64,000 bases of DNA from Pilaira anomala (taxonomy: Eukaryota > Mucoromycota > Mucoromycetes > Mucorales > Mucoraceae), in assembly GCA_025716855.1 (NCBI GenBank), contig JAIXMQ010000075.1, forward strand, positions 59,608-123,607, given 5' to 3'. Under the pieces are notes generated by a model. That model saw only the letters and a list, made by a program, of their open reading frames with translations, did no database searches and was not told the DNA's origin. The translations under genes were made by a program, and so were the position numbers. This document shows positions 60,774 to 64,000 of the stretch, piece after piece. Positions within the stretch are counted from its first letter, which is position 1. Each line of letters starts with the position of its first letter.

Positions 60774-63242
60774 TAAGCTTCTACTAAATACAAAAGGAAA
60801 CAAATTACTTTGACTGTAGCTGGCAACTGTCCAATAGATACTGTTCAGTTAATTCCGATCATTATTTTTAAAAAAATTCTTTTTAATCTCTTCTCCCATC
60901 TTGCAACTTTCAATGAATCTATAAAGGTAAACAGCAAGTGAAAAAAAACACATTGAGTTTATACACACGAACCCTGCCCTTCGCCGGAGAAATTCGCCGG
61001 CTGCTTGATGACTCTTGTAATTGTCCCCAGCTGGGAGTGGGAAGTTGTCATCTTCCTTTTTCACTCTGATTAAAATAACAAATGCAATAATATGTTAGAC
61101 TTGCTACACTTTTTTTTCCTTTAGGTGAAAATGTTTGATTACGTCTGGATTTGGTGTTCAGTAAATAGAACTTTTAGTAACATAAGCCTTAATCGCCCGT
61201 TGGTAACCGTAACTGAAATACATTAGTCTATCTCATGAAGATTATACCATCCTCACCACTTGAAACGAAAACAAAGCGTCGTAGAAGACAATACAATGCA
61301 TGTTTATATTATTCCTGGTATGATAACAAACACAGTGCTGTGCCAAATGAAAGGTGTTTAGGTAAGTCAGACTAGAGTTTGTAATAAATATTTTATAGTC
61401 TGCAAGAAAAAAATCAACTTTCAGTGAGTTTTGAAAAAAAAAAAAAAAAAAAAAAAACTTTACTTTTATCAGTCGAAATATTTACTTTCAGCATTTGTTG
61501 ATAATAATAAAGCTAAAATTAGCTCTGATCATTACAAGACTATGTTTGATTGTTAGAAAGTACAAATATGTTAGCTTCAATTCATTCAAACACTTGAGGG
61601 TTCATTTTATCCATGCCCGTTAAAAATAAAATTGACGAACTCATAACATACTTGCTAAATATCTTAAAACATATCGTACAATCCTCTTTTTTATGTCTTC
61701 AAAATGAAAAGTTAATAAGTGTGAAAATCCTATTTTACAAAAGCACATGGTATGAATTTTAGCAACGCTGTTAAATCCTTTTTATATCGGTCTGAACACT
61801 GTGAATTTTATTGCACTTTATAATACATAAGCGCATCAGTAATAATTCACTTATTTCGTTCGAATCTAGCTGGCCTATGCATTGATTCATTACTCAAGGT
61901 TTAGAGTGAAGAATCTAATCTAACAATGATTCAAGTAATAGAATTTTGTTGGCCTATTTGATAATTGTATCTACATACGTCAAAACTTTTTAAAATGGTA
62001 TATAAATACAACACTGGAATATGGATTTGACAAGTAGATAAAAAAAATGCAATATGGTATGTTAGTATTTATACGTATAGTTGCCTTCTCCCTTAAAAAA
62101 AACTGTAATTTTTTCACATAACTACGTAGCTGAATAGAAATCCATCACGATCAATGAATGTTCGTTTTCGCTCTAATGGAGCCCCTTCCGGCTCGTTTTT
62201 GCTGAGCAATCTATATAAAAACCATGATTCTCTCAAAGTATATATGGTTGTTTTAAATATCTTTCATCCCACATCCAGTTCTAGTTACGGTGGATAATAT
62301 GTTATTAGTTTTTAAGAAATGGTTAAAAAGAGAGAGAAGGAAATTTGATTACGGAAAATGATTTTAGTATGTACTAAAAATACATTGTATTTATCTGTGA
62401 ATTTGAAGTTATTTATCTTAATATATAATGTACTTCTTTTTGACATATTGAAAAAACGTGTAACTTATTATTATTACCATTTTTTTTCTTTACATAAGTG
62501 TCAGTTCGAAACAGTTTCTAGTTGAATTCAAGTTTAACTAATAATCACAGTCAAGAATAATTCTCGTCTGTAAATCTTTATATTGCAGCTACTATATCCT
62601 AAAAAAAAGCGGGAAAGTACATACACATCCTTAGAAAGGAAAATAAATATTTAGGTCATGTTGACAAAAAACATCTCATTTGTCATTGAATGTTATCTAG
62701 TACGTTTGTCTCGTACAGCATTCATATTTTCGAAAAAAAAAGGTTAAACCAAGTACCTGTCAGTTCTATTAAAGAATTTTTAGTAGGTATCAATGTTATA
62801 CGAAGACTTTGTATTCAAAGATGATCCTTTTTTATTTGTTTATATTCACCTATCATCGTACCTAACTTCTCGTGCTCTTGAATTTTTATCTCCCACAAAA
62901 CAAAAAACGATCAAGGCAGTAACGTTTTTTAATGGAAAGATTATGCAAAATCAATAATCCTAATCATACAGAATAGACCCAACCTTGATCAAATATACAA
63001 TAACAATGAATAACCAAAATTAATTCGTCTCTACTCCTTTGTTTCCAAAAGTTTAAACAAATGTATTATGTATGTATAGTGTAACAAAAATTTAGTTGTG
63101 ATGAAAAAATTGCTTATTATGTTTTGATGGTAAATTAAAGAAATCTTTATTAAATAAAATATAAATGTATTCTTCTTGGTTCACAGAAAAAAAAAAAAAA
63201 ATAGGTACTGGACCCTTTTTCTTTTTCTTTTTTTTTTTTTTT
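60774..63242. other. 2.5-kb AT-rich region, no confident gene
   Basis: Mostly non-coding in appearance. Two spots deserve note. 60960-61010 has CGCCGGAGAAATTCGCCGG, a direct repeat of CGCCGG in a small GC-rich island. 61235-61361 is an exon-like open stretch starting with ATG (MKIIPSSPLETKTKRRRRQY, then NACLYYSWYDNKHSAVPNER) ending in a clean G-GTAAGT donor, but no downstream exon was found. Confidence 0.4.
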
Positions 63243-63502
63243 TTTGTTACTAACAGGACAACAGCCACGAGAAGGCGAGAATACTTCTGGTCCCAAAAAT
63301 ATGTGTGTAGTAAGTTTGATCAACCAATGAAAACCCTGTGAAGAAGCAAGCAAAGATATCACAAAAGAACTACCTACTGGCAACATTCCTTACTTTCAAG
63401 TTCAAGTGCCACGGCCACATTAACAAGCAACAAGAACCATTCAGTTAGGGACTCTGGAATATAGAGCACGAGGCGGGCACGAATGTCGGCACACGAAATT
63501 CT

Positions 63503-64000
63503 CTATACCCAACTTGCACTCCGGTACACATCTACTTTATGCCTTTCCATTACAGAAAGGGGGTTGAAGATGATGTGGAAAGTACCGTTGACGATAGTCA
63601 GAGAGCCGCACCTCTGCCGGTCGAATGCAGCGAGATTCCAGTAGAAACATAGCCCGCAAGATGTATAGGTGCCAATAACGTAGTCATCAGTTAGGCTTAT
63701 ATGACCCAAACTCTCCTGGCATGAGAGAAAAGACCAGCCAAGTAGATAAATCTTTTCAACTCTCAACTTTGTTCAAGAAATAAAGAAAGTAACATCGGTA
63801 CTGTTGAAACCTGTCTCTCTCCCGCGCCAATGGATGCGACAAAGGCTAACTTGCTTGTCTTAATTTCTAAGTCCCATTATTATACCTACCTTGGACATCA
63901 TAAGGATTGCCTACTAAATAAATTGTCATTAATATCAAATAAAAAAGTAGAAACGCGTCTCTTTTTTTTTTTTACCTACTAAAACCAACCATAAGAGCTA
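63503..64000 (-). CDS. Possible secreted protein gene entering from the right edge (partial)
   Basis: Tentative model on the minus strand: an exon running in from 64000 and ending at 63976 (LLWLVLV, like the core of a signal peptide, donor G-GTAAAA), a 24-nt exon 63913-63890 (GNPYDVQ, donor G-GTAGGT), an exon from 63845 (AFVASIGAGERQ), and a long open stretch 63766-63503 (RVEKIYLLGWSFLSCQESLG, LTDDYVIGTYTSCGLCFYWN, ... DVYRSASWV). Joining the last two needs a short 44-nt intron or a frameshift. The region is GC-richer than its surroundings, which favours coding. No family recognised; another open piece at 63386-63243 could be a downstream exon. Low confidence in the exact structure. Confidence 0.35.

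Overview
The window is nuclear DNA from a filamentous fungus, most probably an early-diverging one of the Mucoromycota (Mucorales type). The signs are AT-rich intergenic DNA packed with long A and T homopolymers, genes cut by many short GT-AG introns (about 45 to 115 bp), and a gene set typical of fungi: single-copy housekeeping genes interleaved with decayed transposons. No rRNA, tRNA, CRISPR or bacterial operon was seen. Exon boundaries were placed by eye from GT/AG sites and reading-frame continuity.

Layout. (1) 0-19 kb is a conserved, gene-dense block: a cut-off Obg-type mitochondrial GTPase, ribosomal stalk protein P0, a Ser/Thr-rich membrane protein with a PPxY tail, cytochrome oxidase subunit 7A, a 13-exon ABCC (MRP) transporter homologue whose ATPase motifs are all eroded, a Kre9/Knh1-like secreted protein, clathrin light chain, an endosomal-type Na+/H+ exchanger, a Gln-rich protein and a two-finger C2H2 transcription factor. 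(2) 19.9-30.9 kb is accessory: three minisatellites with different periods, an orphan zinc-finger protein flanked by oppositely oriented arrays of a 9-bp unit, a module that repeats in direct and inverted orientation, and a PIF/Harbinger-like transposon region (Myb-like ORF, DDE transposase, related terminal repeats). (3) 31.1-39.5 kb is conserved again: SPX-ankyrin-GDPD phosphodiesterase GDE1, mitochondrial [2Fe-2S] ferredoxin, MICOS subunit Mic10, a calmodulin-size EF-hand protein and pyruvate dehydrogenase E1 alpha. (4) 40-64 kb is mostly accessory or decaying: remnants of an expanded nuclease-like family, a LINE remnant, a small gene threaded with about ten perfect or near-perfect hairpins, a broken UCH37-type deubiquitinase, a very young 6-kb Ty3/gypsy-type retrotransposon with identical LTRs, and a pair of 0.43-kb direct repeats 5.6 kb apart.

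The genes are independent fungal transcription units, not operons, but several share a compartment: COX7A, ferredoxin, Mic10, PDH E1 alpha and the Obg-like GTPase all act in mitochondria, and clathrin light chain sits 123 bp from the endosomal exchanger. The most unusual signals are the hairpin-studded gene (43.9-44.6 kb), the ATPase-dead MRP homologue (5.4-11.2 kb), the zinc-finger ORF with its 9-bp arrays (22.5-25.3 kb) and the multiply broken UCH37 homologue (46.2-47.7 kb).
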